From Paenibacillus wynnii (GTDB lineage: Bacteria; Bacillota; Bacilli; Paenibacillales; Paenibacillaceae), in NCBI RefSeq assembly GCF_030812855.1, contig NZ_JAUSTK010000013.1:1-64000 (forward strand): 64,000 nucleotides of DNA, written 5' to 3'. Position 1 is the stretch's first letter. Each line of letters starts with the position of its first letter. This document shows positions 17,400 through 26,471 of the stretch, one piece after another. The translations under genes were made by a program, and so were the position numbers. Below the pieces are notes generated by a model, which did not search any database, had not been told where the DNA came from, and worked only from the letters and a program-made list of their open reading frames with translations.

Positions 17400-18912
17400 C
17401 AAAGCTACGATTGTCCTCTTTTCTCATGTGTCAAATACACGGAGTATTACTGGCGCCGAGAAGCTGCTGCTCTTCTTCGGCCGGGAGCTCTCCCTATACT
17501 TTAACTGTCTGCTTGTTGCTCCCCATGAGGGAAAGCTGACACGTCAGGCTCGGAAACACGGCCTTGAGGTTCAACTGCTGCCGATTCCACTTCTGTACGG
17601 TATGTATACCCCGTATGCAGGGCTTGAGGCGGATGCCCGTTCGCTTCAGGAAAGTAAAGAGTTTACGGAGTTAACGCAATGGCTGTGGAATCTTAAACCA
17701 ACCTTTATTATTACGAGCACCTGTGTCCACGTACTTCCGGCAATGGCAGCAAAATTTCTAGGGATCCCCGTGGTTTGGAAAATCTCGGAGAGGATCACAG
17801 ACAATGATTATACCCCCATCAGCGTGGACCTGATTCACCGTTACAGCGATGAGATTCTGGCGATATCTCATACGGTGGCTGCTCCTTTCCCGGAGGAGAT
17901 CCGCCAGGCGAAGGTAACGCTACTCCCACCATCTTGGAATGATGCCGAGATGATGACGGAGGCTTGGAGTAAGCTGCGAGGCGAGCGGCGAAGGGAACTG
18001 CGAATCGCACCGGATAAGCCGCTGATTGGCTATATCTCCTCCTTTATCAATAAGGAAAAGGGTCTAGAACATTTTGTGAATATGGCAGTGTTAGTGTCGT
18101 CTCGATATCCATCCAGTCATTTTCTAGTTGTTGGCATGCCAGGCGATAAGAGCTTCTATGATCGCTGTGTCCGCAAGGTGAAGCTTGAGGGATTAACTTC
18201 CCTCTTTCGGTTTGTAGATTATGAGGAATGTATTCCCGCCGCTTACTGCGCGCTCGATGTATTGGTTGTTCCCAGCCTGATTCGTGAGGGCTTTGGTATG
18301 ACGGCTCTGGAGGGGTTGGCTTTCGGCAAGCCTGTTGTTTCTTACAACTCAGGGGGACTGGGAGAAATTCTTCACACCGCAGGCTGCGCGGATTATCTCG
18401 TAACAGCAGAGGATATCGACGCTTTGGCGGAAGTGGTTTGTACACTGCTGGCGGAGCCGGGGCTGGCGGAAATCCTCGGCAATCAAGCGCGTGAGCGTGT
18501 GAATGCAATATACGGGCCGGCCGCATATCACGCCCGCCTGCAAGGCCTCGCGGAGGTGTGGAACCTCCGCTATTGCTTGCCAAGCGCGGAGCGTTACGCC
18601 GCTGCGCTGACAGTGCCGCCTGCGGCGGATGCGCCGGGCGTGCCCGGACCCGAGCCGCAGCCCGGCCCCGAAGCGGCGGAAGCCCCACGCCGCAACGGCC
18701 GTAAACGCCGCGCCCGGCTGCGGCGCGGCAAGCTCCGGCGCGGCAAGCTACGCCGCGCCAAATCTCGGGCGCGCAGACGTACGCGCCCGGCAGTGAAGCC
18801 GCGCCGCGCTGGGCGGAAGCGGCGCGGGGGCTCCGCCCGGCGGCGCACTGCCGGGCAGCGCAAGGGCAAGCGCCGGAGCGCGCGGCGTAGCAGCCGCCGC
18901 AAAACTGCTTAG
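17392..18912 (+). CDS. GT4 glycosyltransferase with Arg/Lys-rich C-terminal tail
   Basis: 506 residues. Residues 1-395 form a GT-B enzyme: N-T-R-S-I-T-G-A-E-K near the N-terminus, W-K-I-S-E-R, L-I-G-Y-I-S-S-F-I-N-K-E-K-G near 207, and the C-terminal signature P-S-L-I-R-E-G-F-G-M-T-A-L-E-G-L. Residues ~400-506 are a low-complexity tail, first Pro/Ala, then almost purely Arg, Lys, Ala and Gly. The DNA there (18.64-18.91 kb) is very GC-rich, unlike the catalytic part. The basic tail matches a theme in this locus and may tether the enzyme to an acidic surface. ATG 17392 lacks a good site; see the leader at 17352. Confidence 0.85.
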   Translation: MADKATIVLFSHVSNTRSITGAEKLLLFFGRELSLYFNCLLVAPHEGKLTRQARKHGLEVQLLPIPLLYGMYTPYAGLEADARSLQESKEFTELTQWLWNLKPTFIITSTCVHVLPAMAAKFLGIPVVWKISERITDNDYTPISVDLIHRYSDEILAISHTVAAPFPEEIRQAKVTLLPPSWNDAEMMTEAWSKLRGERRRELRIAPDKPLIGYISSFINKEKGLEHFVNMAVLVSSRYPSSHFLVVGMPGDKSFYDRCVRKVKLEGLTSLFRFVDYEECIPAAYCALDVLVVPSLIREGFGMTALEGLAFGKPVVSYNSGGLGEILHTAGCADYLVTAEDIDALAEVVCTLLAEPGLAEILGNQARERVNAIYGPAAYHARLQGLAEVWNLRYCLPSAERYAAALTVPPAADAPGVPGPEPQPGPEAAEAPRRNGRKRRARLRRGKLRRGKLRRAKSRARRRTRPAVKPRRAGRKRRGGSARRRTAGQRKGKRRSARRSSRRKTA

Positions 18913-18964
18913 AGTCTGACCCTCTTAAGCTCCACATACAAAAATAAGGCAGGGGAGTGAACCC

Positions 18965-20056
18965 ATGAAGATCATGACGATTTTGGGCACACGGCCCGAG
19001 ATCATCCGTTTAAGTGTGATCATCCCGCTTCTCGATCAGCATGCGGACCGGCATATTCTTGTGCATACGGGACAGAACTTCACCGCAAGTCTAAGCGGTA
19101 TCTTCTTTGCCGAATTGGGTCTGCGGGCCCCGGATTATGTCCTGCAGGAGAGACAATCCGGTCTGGGCGGTCAGCTTGCCGCCATGTTTGGCGGACTGGA
19201 GCCCATCCTGCAGCAGGAACAACCGGATCGAATTCTGCTCCTTGGAGATACCAACAGCGCTCTATGCGCCATTCTTGCCGAACGTATGGGTATTCCGGTC
19301 ATGCATATGGAGGCCGGGAACCGCTGTTTCGATCTACAGGTGCCAGAGGAGAAAAACCGCCGGGTCATTGATGCCGTCTCTACGATTAATATGCCCTACA
19401 CGGGGCAGAGCAAAAGGCATTTGCTCAGTGAAGGGTTTCCTTCAGCACGTATTGTACTGACGGGAAATCCAATCCATGAGGTGATGTCCCATTATAAGCC
19501 TCAAATACAGGCCAGCCATATTCTGGAACGGCTTCAGCTGTCTCCGGGTCAATACTTTCTAGTAACGGCTCACCGGGCCGAGAATGTAGATGATCCGCAA
19601 TCACTTATGCAAATAATGTCCGGTTTGAACGCAGTGGCTGAACATTTCGGAATCCGCTTGATCTGCAGCATTCATCCTCGCACACGCTCCAAACTTACGG
19701 AGCAACTCTCCCTGCAAATGAACCCTCTTGTTGAATTTCACGAGCCCTTTGGATTTTTTGACTTTGTAGCCTTAGAGCAGGATACCTTCTGCGCGATTAC
19801 GGATAGTGGCACCGTTCAGGAGGAGTGTTGCCTAATGGGTGTACCTACCGTGACGATCCGCAGAACAACCGAACGGCCGGAAACGGTGGATTGCGGCAGC
19901 AACGTGGTGTCCGGCGTGAATGCTGACAGCATTCTGCGGAGTGTGAAACTGATGACGGCGCTAAGCCGAAGATGGGAGGTACCTGAGGGCTATTTGACCC
20001 CGGATGTCTCGGTAAAGGTAGTTAAATTTCTGCTTGGAGGGAACCTGCATGTTTAA
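18965..20056 (+). CDS. UDP-N-acetylglucosamine 2-epimerase family (WecB/CapG-like)
   Basis: 363 residues, ATG 18965 behind GGGGAGTG. Motifs: I-L-G-T-R-P-E-I-I-R-L near the N-terminus, L-L-G-D-T-N-S-A-L, M-E-A-G-N-R-C-F, P-E-E-K-N-R-R-V-I-D, V-T-A-H-R-A-E-N-V and I-T-D-S-G-T-V-Q-E-E. Together with the next two genes (CapE-like and RmlD-like) it matches the three-step routes from UDP-GlcNAc to UDP-L-FucNAc or UDP-L-QuiNAc, in which this enzyme inverts C2 last. Cytoplasmic. The stop overlaps the next gene by eight bases. Confidence 0.88.
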   Translation: MKIMTILGTRPEIIRLSVIIPLLDQHADRHILVHTGQNFTASLSGIFFAELGLRAPDYVLQERQSGLGGQLAAMFGGLEPILQQEQPDRILLLGDTNSALCAILAERMGIPVMHMEAGNRCFDLQVPEEKNRRVIDAVSTINMPYTGQSKRHLLSEGFPSARIVLTGNPIHEVMSHYKPQIQASHILERLQLSPGQYFLVTAHRAENVDDPQSLMQIMSGLNAVAEHFGIRLICSIHPRTRSKLTEQLSLQMNPLVEFHEPFGFFDFVALEQDTFCAITDSGTVQEECCLMGVPTVTIRRTTERPETVDCGSNVVSGVNADSILRSVKLMTALSRRWEVPEGYLTPDVSVKVVKFLLGGNLHV

Positions 20057-21032
20057 TAAACAACGGATTCTGGTCACGGGCGGCACCGGTTCCTGGGGGC
20101 ATGAACTGATCAGGCAACTTCTGCCGCAAAACCCTAAGGAAGTCATCATATTCTCGCGCAGCGAGTCTGCCCAGGTAGCGATGAGCCGTGAATTTGAGGA
20201 TAGTCGCCTCAGTTTCGTCATCGGGGATATCCGCGATAAAGACGCATTAACTGCAGCTTGCCGGGGTGTGGATTATGTATTCCATCTAGCGGCGTTGAAG
20301 CATGTGCCTGTCTGTGAAGACCAGCCTTATGAGGCTTTAAAGACGAATGTTGTAGGTACGCAAAATGTTATCGAAGCATCTATTGTCAGCAATGTCAAAA
20401 AAGTAATCTATATCTCAACTGACAAAGCTGCTAATCCGTCCAACTTTTACGGTATGACCAAGGCCATTGGTGAAAAGCTGATCGTTTACGCTAATCTTCT
20501 GGGCTCAAACACTCGCTTTGTTACCTTACGTGGTGGCAATGTACTAGGAACGAACGGCAGCGTTGTGCATTTGTTCATGAAGCAGATTAAGGATAAAGGT
20601 CAGGTACGCATTACCGATATGCAAATGACCCGCTTTTTCCTGACGCTACGTGATGCTATTACTTTACTGTTCAAAGCTTCAGAATTAAGCATAGGAGGAG
20701 AAATCTTCGTGATGACGATGCCGACCTGCCGCATCGTTGATTTGGCCGAGGTGCTGATCGAGGCTTCCGGAAAGTCGGGTGTAAGTATTGTGGAGGCAGG
20801 AATCCGTCCCGGTGAGAAAATTCACGAAATATTAATGAGCGAGTTTGAGAGCAGAACGACTGTTGTTTACGATGAGCAGTATCTGGTCATTTTGCCGACG
20901 CTGGATATGCCTGAATTGAAGGAGCATTACCGGCGCTTCGCTCCAGTCTCTTTTAGTAGCTTCTGTTCCGACCGGCAATTAATTTCAAAAGACGAAATCA
21001 GAGCTATATTGCAGCGCGGGGGATTTTTATAA
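20049..21032 (+). CDS. CapE/WbjB-like UDP-GlcNAc 4,6-dehydratase/5-epimerase
   Basis: 327 residues from ATG 20049 behind GGAGGG. Extended SDR: V-T-G-G-T-G-S-W-G-H-E NAD site at residues ~8-18, F-H-L-A-A-L-K-H-V-P near 80, S-T-D-K-A near 125 and the catalytic F-Y-G-M-T-K (Y-x-x-x-K). The L-K-H-V-P segment and T-D-M-Q-M-T-R-F-F are characteristic of the polysaccharide-synthesis dehydratase branch (CapE, WbjB, FlaA1-like). It converts UDP-GlcNAc to a 4-keto-6-deoxy sugar, the first step of an L-configured N-acetylated 6-deoxysugar. Stop and next start overlap by one base (TAATG). Confidence 0.86.
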   Translation: MFNKQRILVTGGTGSWGHELIRQLLPQNPKEVIIFSRSESAQVAMSREFEDSRLSFVIGDIRDKDALTAACRGVDYVFHLAALKHVPVCEDQPYEALKTNVVGTQNVIEASIVSNVKKVIYISTDKAANPSNFYGMTKAIGEKLIVYANLLGSNTRFVTLRGGNVLGTNGSVVHLFMKQIKDKGQVRITDMQMTRFFLTLRDAITLLFKASELSIGGEIFVMTMPTCRIVDLAEVLIEASGKSGVSIVEAGIRPGEKIHEILMSEFESRTTVVYDEQYLVILPTLDMPELKEHYRRFAPVSFSSFCSDRQLISKDEIRAILQRGGFL

Positions 21033-21859
21033 TGAAGCTGTTAATTTTTGGCGGAAACGGTATGGCCGGGCATATGCTGGTAGATTTTTTTACACGCCAG
21101 AACGGTGTGGAAGTGTTCTATACTACCCGTAATTCTGAGGATAAGAAGGGCTTACTTCTTGATGCTGCCGACGATCAACTTGTGGAGAAGACGTTGGAGC
21201 TCATTCGCCCGGATATTATTATTAATGCCATTGGTGTTCTGAACCATTTTGCGGACCAGGATATCATTAATGCTTATCATATCAACGGATTTTTTCCACA
21301 CAAGCTACGCTTTGCTGCCGATCATATAGGTGCAAGACTGATTCATATCAGCACGGACTGCGTTTTTGAGGGAACGCGCGGTGGTTACAACGAATCCGAT
21401 ATTCCGGACGGAACAAGCACTTACGCATTAACTAAGAAGCTTGGAGAGATCAAAGCTCCCGGGCACCTGACGATCCGTACCTCGATCATCGGGCCCGAGA
21501 TCCGTTCTAGCGGTATTGGTCTACTGAATTGGTTTATGTCGCAGCAAGGAACGGTAACAGGATACTGCCGTGTGTTGTGGAACGGCGTGACAACATTGGA
21601 GCTCGCGAAAGCAGTCAGTGTACTTATGAGGTCTCCTCTTTCGGGGATTGTTCATCTTTCTCACCCGAAGGTGCTCAGTAAATATGAACTGCTTCTTTTG
21701 TTTAAGGAGGTCTGGGGACTTCAAGAAATAAATGTAGTTGCTTGCGATACTCTTGTTCAAGATCGTACGCTCCTTTCAACCCGCAGGGATATGGACTATA
21801 GTGTCCCGGATTACTCGTTTATGCTGAAGGAGCTGGAAATATGGATGAACGAGGTTTAA
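21032..21859 (+). CDS. RmlD/CapF-like NDP-4-keto-6-deoxysugar reductase
   Basis: 275 residues. L-I-F-G-G-N-G-M-A-G-H-M at the N-terminus binds the dinucleotide; I-I-N-A-I-G-V-L near 65, H-I-S-T-D-C-V-F near 108 and T-Y-A-L-T-K-K-L-G-E (Y-x-x-x-K) near 130 complete the SDR set. It lacks the extra C-terminal cupin domain of CapF/FnlB, being closer to the RmlD-like WbvR enzymes of UDP-L-QuiNAc synthesis. With the flanking CapE-like and 2-epimerase genes I infer UDP-L-QuiNAc or a close relative as product. Confidence 0.82.
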   Translation: MKLLIFGGNGMAGHMLVDFFTRQNGVEVFYTTRNSEDKKGLLLDAADDQLVEKTLELIRPDIIINAIGVLNHFADQDIINAYHINGFFPHKLRFAADHIGARLIHISTDCVFEGTRGGYNESDIPDGTSTYALTKKLGEIKAPGHLTIRTSIIGPEIRSSGIGLLNWFMSQQGTVTGYCRVLWNGVTTLELAKAVSVLMRSPLSGIVHLSHPKVLSKYELLLLFKEVWGLQEINVVACDTLVQDRTLLSTRRDMDYSVPDYSFMLKELEIWMNEV

Positions 21860-22797
21860 CGCCGCGTCAAACCGTCTTAATTACCGGCGCTTCCGGATTT
21901 ACGGGGCAGCATGCCTGCGATTATTTCAGCTCTATCGGCATGAATGTGGTAGGAATGGTCCACAAAAAACCGGTCAATACGGGCACTCTAGGCATCCGCT
22001 ATCATATCTGCGATCTGCTGGACAGAAACGAGGTTGAAGAAACGATCCGTGGCATCAAACCAGATTATGTGCTTCATCTGGGTGGCAAAAATTCTGTACC
22101 GGAAGCATGGGAAAAACCGCTGCTATATTTAGAGTCCAATGTAATGGCTACTCTGTTCCTGCTGAATGCGCTTCGACCCTTCCCTTCCTGCCGTATTCTT
22201 GTTGCTGGGTCACGTTTAAGTGCCCCTCTCTTGCCACCCTATCGTCCGGCACATCCTTATAGTTTAAGTAAAAGTCTTCAGTCGGCAGGAGCATTATGTT
22301 GGGCTTCATTGTTCGGTCAGTCTGTCATTATAGCTGAACCTAGTAACCTCATGGGTCCCGGACCTTCCTCCGGTTTCTGCTCTCTTTTGGGCAGGCATAT
22401 CTCCGGACTGGAACGCGGAGAAGTTAAAATACCGTTCACCCTGTCTTCCCCAAAAGATCGCCGCGACTTTCTAGATGTTCGTGATGCGGTTAGGGCATAT
22501 GCCTCGCTACTCTTCAAGGGTCAACAAGGAAGTACTTATCAGATCAGCTCTGGTATAGAACGAACCTTATTTGAAGCGGCCTCATTAATGAGTAAGCTAG
22601 CTTCCTGTTCCGTGCCTCTTACATGGAGCCAACTAGACGATTCGCAAGAAAATCCTACTTCACAAGCTGTAGAGCAGCCGTTTATACCTGAGTATTTACC
22701 TATTTGCGATTGGCAGCCAGAAATTCCGATCGAGCAATCGATGGCCGATATTTTGCATTATTTTCGTACGGAAGGGGGGAGTCGACATGAAACCTAA
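21841..22797 (+). CDS. NAD-dependent epimerase/dehydratase (extended SDR)
   Basis: 318 residues, ATG 21841, overlapping the previous gene by 19 bases. NAD site I-T-G-A-S-G-F-T-G-Q-H near residue 14; Y-V-L-H-L-G-G-K-N-S-V near 76; catalytic P-Y-S-L-S-K (Y-x-x-x-K) near 139; R-R-D-F-L-D-V-R-D-A-V-R-A-Y near 203, as in GDP-mannose 4,6-dehydratase/RMD-like enzymes. The substrate is not readable. Its position suggests it processes another nucleotide sugar of the same glycan. Confidence 0.82.
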   Translation: MDERGLTPRQTVLITGASGFTGQHACDYFSSIGMNVVGMVHKKPVNTGTLGIRYHICDLLDRNEVEETIRGIKPDYVLHLGGKNSVPEAWEKPLLYLESNVMATLFLLNALRPFPSCRILVAGSRLSAPLLPPYRPAHPYSLSKSLQSAGALCWASLFGQSVIIAEPSNLMGPGPSSGFCSLLGRHISGLERGEVKIPFTLSSPKDRRDFLDVRDAVRAYASLLFKGQQGSTYQISSGIERTLFEAASLMSKLASCSVPLTWSQLDDSQENPTSQAVEQPFIPEYLPICDWQPEIPIEQSMADILHYFRTEGGSRHET

Positions 22798-23494
22798 AGT
22801 GACTATCGTCATTCCTTTTTATAACTGTCCATATGTAGAGCTTGCCATTCGCAGTACGCTGGCGCAAACCTATCAGCCTATTGAAATTATTGTAGTTGAC
22901 GACGGCTCTACACGTCATTCCGAGAAAATTCATAAATATCAAGATCGTGTCTTTTACCTTGGGAAGCCTAATGGCGGCACGGCCAGTGCACTCAATCATG
23001 GCATTCGCAATGCTTCAGGAGATTATATTGCATGGCTTAGTTCGGATGACTTCTACAAGCCTGACAAGATTGAACGGCAAGTGCGTTTCATGCTGGAGAC
23101 TGGCGCCTTTATTTCGCATACCAACTTTAATTGCATTAATGGGGATGGGGGGCTGACAAAATTCGCTGCCGCATCCGTTTTCCCGTCCTTGAAGGATTTT
23201 TACGGATGTTTTCTCCACGCTAATCCCGTGAATGGATGCACAGTTATGATGAAGCGGGAGCTGTTTGACCAAATCGGGTTCTTTGACGAAAGTCTTCCCT
23301 ATACGCATGATCTGGACTTCTGGTATCGGGCCGTATTAGCCGGTTTTGCCTTTCCGTTCTTGAATGAGACGCTTGTGTACTATAGGTGGCATGACGGAAT
23401 GGGAACGCGCCTGCATCAGGCGGAAATTAAGGTGGAACTAGCCAATGTTCAAGCTAAATACCGAGATAGAATGAAGCAATTATTGCTTGGGTAG
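22787..23494 (+). CDS. GT2 glycosyltransferase
   Basis: 235 residues, ATG 22787 behind GGGGGGAG, overlapping the previous stop. Typical GT2 motifs: V-T-I-V-I-P-F-Y-N-C, I-V-V-D-D-G-S-T, G-K-P-N-G-G-T-A-S-A-L-N, I-A-W-L-S-S-D-D-F-Y (acidic pair binding the donor) and H-D-L-D-F-W-Y-R-A (the E/D-D-x-D/W acceptor-side motif). Donor and acceptor unknown; part of the continuous surface-glycan operon. Confidence 0.88.
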   Translation: MKPKVTIVIPFYNCPYVELAIRSTLAQTYQPIEIIVVDDGSTRHSEKIHKYQDRVFYLGKPNGGTASALNHGIRNASGDYIAWLSSDDFYKPDKIERQVRFMLETGAFISHTNFNCINGDGGLTKFAAASVFPSLKDFYGCFLHANPVNGCTVMMKRELFDQIGFFDESLPYTHDLDFWYRAVLAGFAFPFLNETLVYYRWHDGMGTRLHQAEIKVELANVQAKYRDRMKQLLLG

Positions 23495-23538
23495 CCGAAA
23501 TGGACACTAGAACCATCCAACATAAAGGAGTGAGGGGA

Positions 23539-24390
23539 ATGATTATCGGAACGATCGTTAATGCGTCCGGCTTGCCGGCGGCCATGCTGATGGCGCATTC
23601 GGTCAAAGTGCAGATGCCTGATGTCAGAGTCGTCGTATGTTTGGTCGAAGAGAAAATAAATACCGATCAGCACCATCCAGACGTAGACCAGATAATTACC
23701 GCCAAAGTACTTTCCCGCTGTATCGGATTTCAGGATTATGATCGTTATATCATTAAGTTTAATCCTCTTCAATACGCTGCAGCTATGAAGGGTCAACTGC
23801 TTAAATACCTACTAGAAGCCTATCCGGAAGAGCAGCATATTGTTTACCTTGATCCGGAAATGTATGTGATGGGACCTTTAACCGAGCTGGAGCAAATGCT
23901 TCTCCACTATGATGTTGTATTGACTCCCCATCATCTGGAGCCTTCAAAACCTTGGGATTGCTCTCGAGAAATCGGTACTCTTCAGGATGGTACATTTCAC
24001 GGGGGGCTTGTGGCGATAAGAAATACGTGGGAAGGAAATAATTTTGCCAATTGGTGGCTGACCATCATCGCGGGAGAATTTGAAGGACAGCCTAAGGGGA
24101 TTTTTACGGATCAGCCATACCTTAACTTTGCTCCGGCTTTCTTTAATACCGGAATTTTGCGGCATCCAGGCTACAATTTAGCCTTCTGGAATCTTCATGA
24201 AAGCCATAGATGGCTTTGCCGGGAGAGCGGAGAATATCGACTAATGGGCGGTGTACCGATCCGGTGCGTAAACTTCAGTAATTTTTTGGGCCTACTCGAT
24301 TACTGCCTGAAGACATATGTGCCTGATAATACGGAGTATGCTTCCCTTTGGAACGACTATAAGGGATGGCTATCCTCAAATGGTTATTAA
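23539..24390 (+). CDS. Glycosyltransferase, GT8-like/Npun_R2821-type
   Basis: 283 residues. I use ATG 23539, eight bases after AAAGGAG, rather than ATG 23500. Contains I-V-Y-L-D-P-E-M-Y-V at the place where nucleotide-sugar transferases have D-x-D, then F-T-D-Q-P-Y-L-N-F-A-P-A-F-F and H-P-G-Y-N-L-A-F-W-N-L-H. The D-x-D is D-P-E here. The next gene is a paralogue with a normal D-T-D. Likely transfers a sugar in the same pathway; exact family uncertain. Confidence 0.75.
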   Translation: MIIGTIVNASGLPAAMLMAHSVKVQMPDVRVVVCLVEEKINTDQHHPDVDQIITAKVLSRCIGFQDYDRYIIKFNPLQYAAAMKGQLLKYLLEAYPEEQHIVYLDPEMYVMGPLTELEQMLLHYDVVLTPHHLEPSKPWDCSREIGTLQDGTFHGGLVAIRNTWEGNNFANWWLTIIAGEFEGQPKGIFTDQPYLNFAPAFFNTGILRHPGYNLAFWNLHESHRWLCRESGEYRLMGGVPIRCVNFSNFLGLLDYCLKTYVPDNTEYASLWNDYKGWLSSNGY

Positions 24391-24416
24391 TATGAGATTT
24401 GTAGGGGGTGGATTAC

Positions 24417-25415
24417 ATGATTATTTGTTCAGTAACCTGTGCAGACAACTTGCATGAAGCGAAAATGATGGCAAGAGCTGTCAAATATCACATGCCGTAT
24501 GCATGGATTGTGATCTGTCTGATGGAACGAACGATTCATCCGGCAGCAGTAAATGTCCCTTGGTTTGATGAGGTCGTTCTGGCTAAAGATTTGGAAATTC
24601 CCAGATTTGAAGGAAGTATCTTCAAATACAGCCTGCTGGAGGCGGTAACCTCCATTAAACCGAAGTTCCTCTGCTCTTTATTTGAAAGGTATCCACATGA
24701 GCAGAATGTGATATTTATGGATACGGATATTATTGCCTACGCCCCCTTTGATGATCTTTTAGCTGCTCTGGAGCAGCACCCTATACTATTATCCCCTCAC
24801 CGTATGGAACCGACTCCTGAGCCTCTGGGGTACCTCCAACACGGTATTTTTAATACAGGATTTTTGGCGCTGCGCAGATCAGAGGAATCCCTACGTTTTC
24901 TTGAATGGTGGGGACAACGGTTGTATAGCTACTGTCATTATCATGCTCCTTTCTTTGTAGATCAGAAGTGGGTAGACCTGGCTCCAGCTTTTTTTGATAT
25001 CAAAGTTTGGAAGCATCCGGGCTATAACGTGGCGGCTTGGAATTTACACGAGAAATGCCGGAAGATTGTCAGGGAAGAGGAAGGCTACTTTTGGCTGGAA
25101 AATGATTTCCCGTTCGTTTGTTACCACTATTCTGGGATGCATGGGATGCTGCAGTATTGCATGGACCAATGGATTCCCGATAAAAGCAATCCGCTGTACC
25201 ACTTGCTTCAGGCCTATGTGGATGAACTGGAGGTTATGGGAATGAATGAGCTCTCTGAAGTGCCTTGGAGCTACGACTATTATTTGGACGGCAGTCCGAT
25301 TTCCATTGAGGAAAGAAAAGCTTACGGTAAAAATGTTCAAGCTTTTGAGTCTGGTATAGATCCGTTTCTGGGCAGGTCTGAAGTACAGTCGGAGAATGGG
25401 GATGAGTGGCTGTGA
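24417..25415 (+). CDS. Glycosyltransferase, paralogue of the preceding gene
   Basis: 332 residues from ATG 24417 (AGGGGGTGG six bases before). Carries V-I-F-M-D-T-D-I-I-A-Y with a classical D-x-D, F-V-D-Q-K-W-V-D-L-A-P-A-F-F and H-P-G-Y-N-V-A-A-W-N-L-H, aligned with the previous protein. A ~50-residue C-terminal extension is extra. The tandem pair probably adds two related sugars. Its stop overlaps the next start (GTGA). Confidence 0.78.
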   Translation: MIICSVTCADNLHEAKMMARAVKYHMPYAWIVICLMERTIHPAAVNVPWFDEVVLAKDLEIPRFEGSIFKYSLLEAVTSIKPKFLCSLFERYPHEQNVIFMDTDIIAYAPFDDLLAALEQHPILLSPHRMEPTPEPLGYLQHGIFNTGFLALRRSEESLRFLEWWGQRLYSYCHYHAPFFVDQKWVDLAPAFFDIKVWKHPGYNVAAWNLHEKCRKIVREEEGYFWLENDFPFVCYHYSGMHGMLQYCMDQWIPDKSNPLYHLLQAYVDELEVMGMNELSEVPWSYDYYLDGSPISIEERKAYGKNVQAFESGIDPFLGRSEVQSENGDEWL

Positions 25416-26440
25416 AGGGGTTAATCGTTTGTGCCGGAAAAGGTTCACGTCTTAGACCCTACACGCTCAACAGGCCGAAAACGATGATACCAGTCGCGGG
25501 TAAGCCGATACTGTTCTATGCCATTGAAAAGCTTGCAGATGAAGGGATTCATGATATCGGAATCGTTATTCATCCTTCTCAGGAAGCCGTCATTTACGAT
25601 GCGGCCGGTACCGGAGAGAAGTTCGGCGTCACTCTGACTTATCTGTACCAGAACGAACCGAAAGGGATAGCGGATGCTGTTGCTACAGCCGAATCCTTTA
25701 TTGGGACGAGTGATTTTGTCCTTATGCTAGGCGATAACTTGGTCAAGGAGCCGCTTGGTCCGCTCATGGATCAACTGCGGCTAGCCGAGGCCTGTATCCT
25801 GCTTACGGAAGTGGTTGACCCTCAGCATTATGGAGTTGTCGAAATTAACGATCACCGGATTGTAAGACTGGATGAGAAACCGAAGTACCCGAAAAGCAAT
25901 CTGGTTATAGTCGGTGTCTATGCCTTTAAATCCGGAATTTTTGACCACATTCGCAACTTGACAGTCTCTTTAAGGGGAGAACTGGAGATAACGGACGCAA
26001 TACAGCGGTTAATTGACCAGAAGAACAAGGTGTCTTATGTAATTACACACAAAAATGTTTCTGATGTAGGGAACACAGAGCGATGGCTGGAGGCTAACAC
26101 ATGGATGATGGATGAGGTCTGCCAAGGGAAGAAGCTGATCTCTTCGGATGCCGTTCTTATAAAGTGCACTCTTCATGAACCCGTAATTATCGGTCCCGGG
26201 TGTAGGTTGGAAAACTGTTCTATTGGTCCTTATGTATCTATGATATCTGGTGCCCATTTGGTGGAATGCAGTATTGAACGCAGTATTTTACTCTCTGATG
26301 TTACCATTCTAGGAACTGGGCAAGCCTTCAGCAACAGCATTCTAGGAGACAAGGCATGTATAAAGGGTCAAAGTGGCACCTTCGCCAAAGGACGTTTTAT
26401 CCTTGGGGATCACTCGCAATGCAGTTGGCTTGAAGAATAA
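25412..26440 (+). CDS. RmlA-like nucleotidyltransferase with C-terminal left-handed helix repeats
   Basis: 342 residues from GTG 25412, which overlaps the previous stop as GTGA and mirrors the GTG start of the 4.5-kb homologue. Residues 1-235 are the catalytic domain: G-L-I-V-C-A-G-K-G-S-R-L-R-P-Y-T, K-T-M-I-P-V-A-G-K-P, L-M-L-G-D-N-L-V and L-D-E-K-P-K-Y-P. Residues ~250-342 form hexapeptide-like turns (I-G-P-G-C-R-L-E-N-C-S-I-G-P), a left-handed beta-helix as in long RmlA-type enzymes. It makes an NDP-sugar, probably dTDP- or UDP-glucose. Confidence 0.85.
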   Translation: MKGLIVCAGKGSRLRPYTLNRPKTMIPVAGKPILFYAIEKLADEGIHDIGIVIHPSQEAVIYDAAGTGEKFGVTLTYLYQNEPKGIADAVATAESFIGTSDFVLMLGDNLVKEPLGPLMDQLRLAEACILLTEVVDPQHYGVVEINDHRIVRLDEKPKYPKSNLVIVGVYAFKSGIFDHIRNLTVSLRGELEITDAIQRLIDQKNKVSYVITHKNVSDVGNTERWLEANTWMMDEVCQGKKLISSDAVLIKCTLHEPVIIGPGCRLENCSIGPYVSMISGAHLVECSIERSILLSDVTILGTGQAFSNSILGDKACIKGQSGTFAKGRFILGDHSQCSWLEE

Positions 26441-26471
26441 TCTATTCGGTTTATTTAAGGGGGAATAAGGC

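Noticed and set aside
17225..17539. 104-residue frame before the GT4 gene
   Set aside because: Overlaps the start of the GT4 gene in another frame and has no coding features; the GT4 reading carries clear motifs.
18047..18937. Long minus-strand frames opposite the basic GT4 tail
   Set aside because: Consequence of very GC-rich DNA, which lacks stop codons in all frames.
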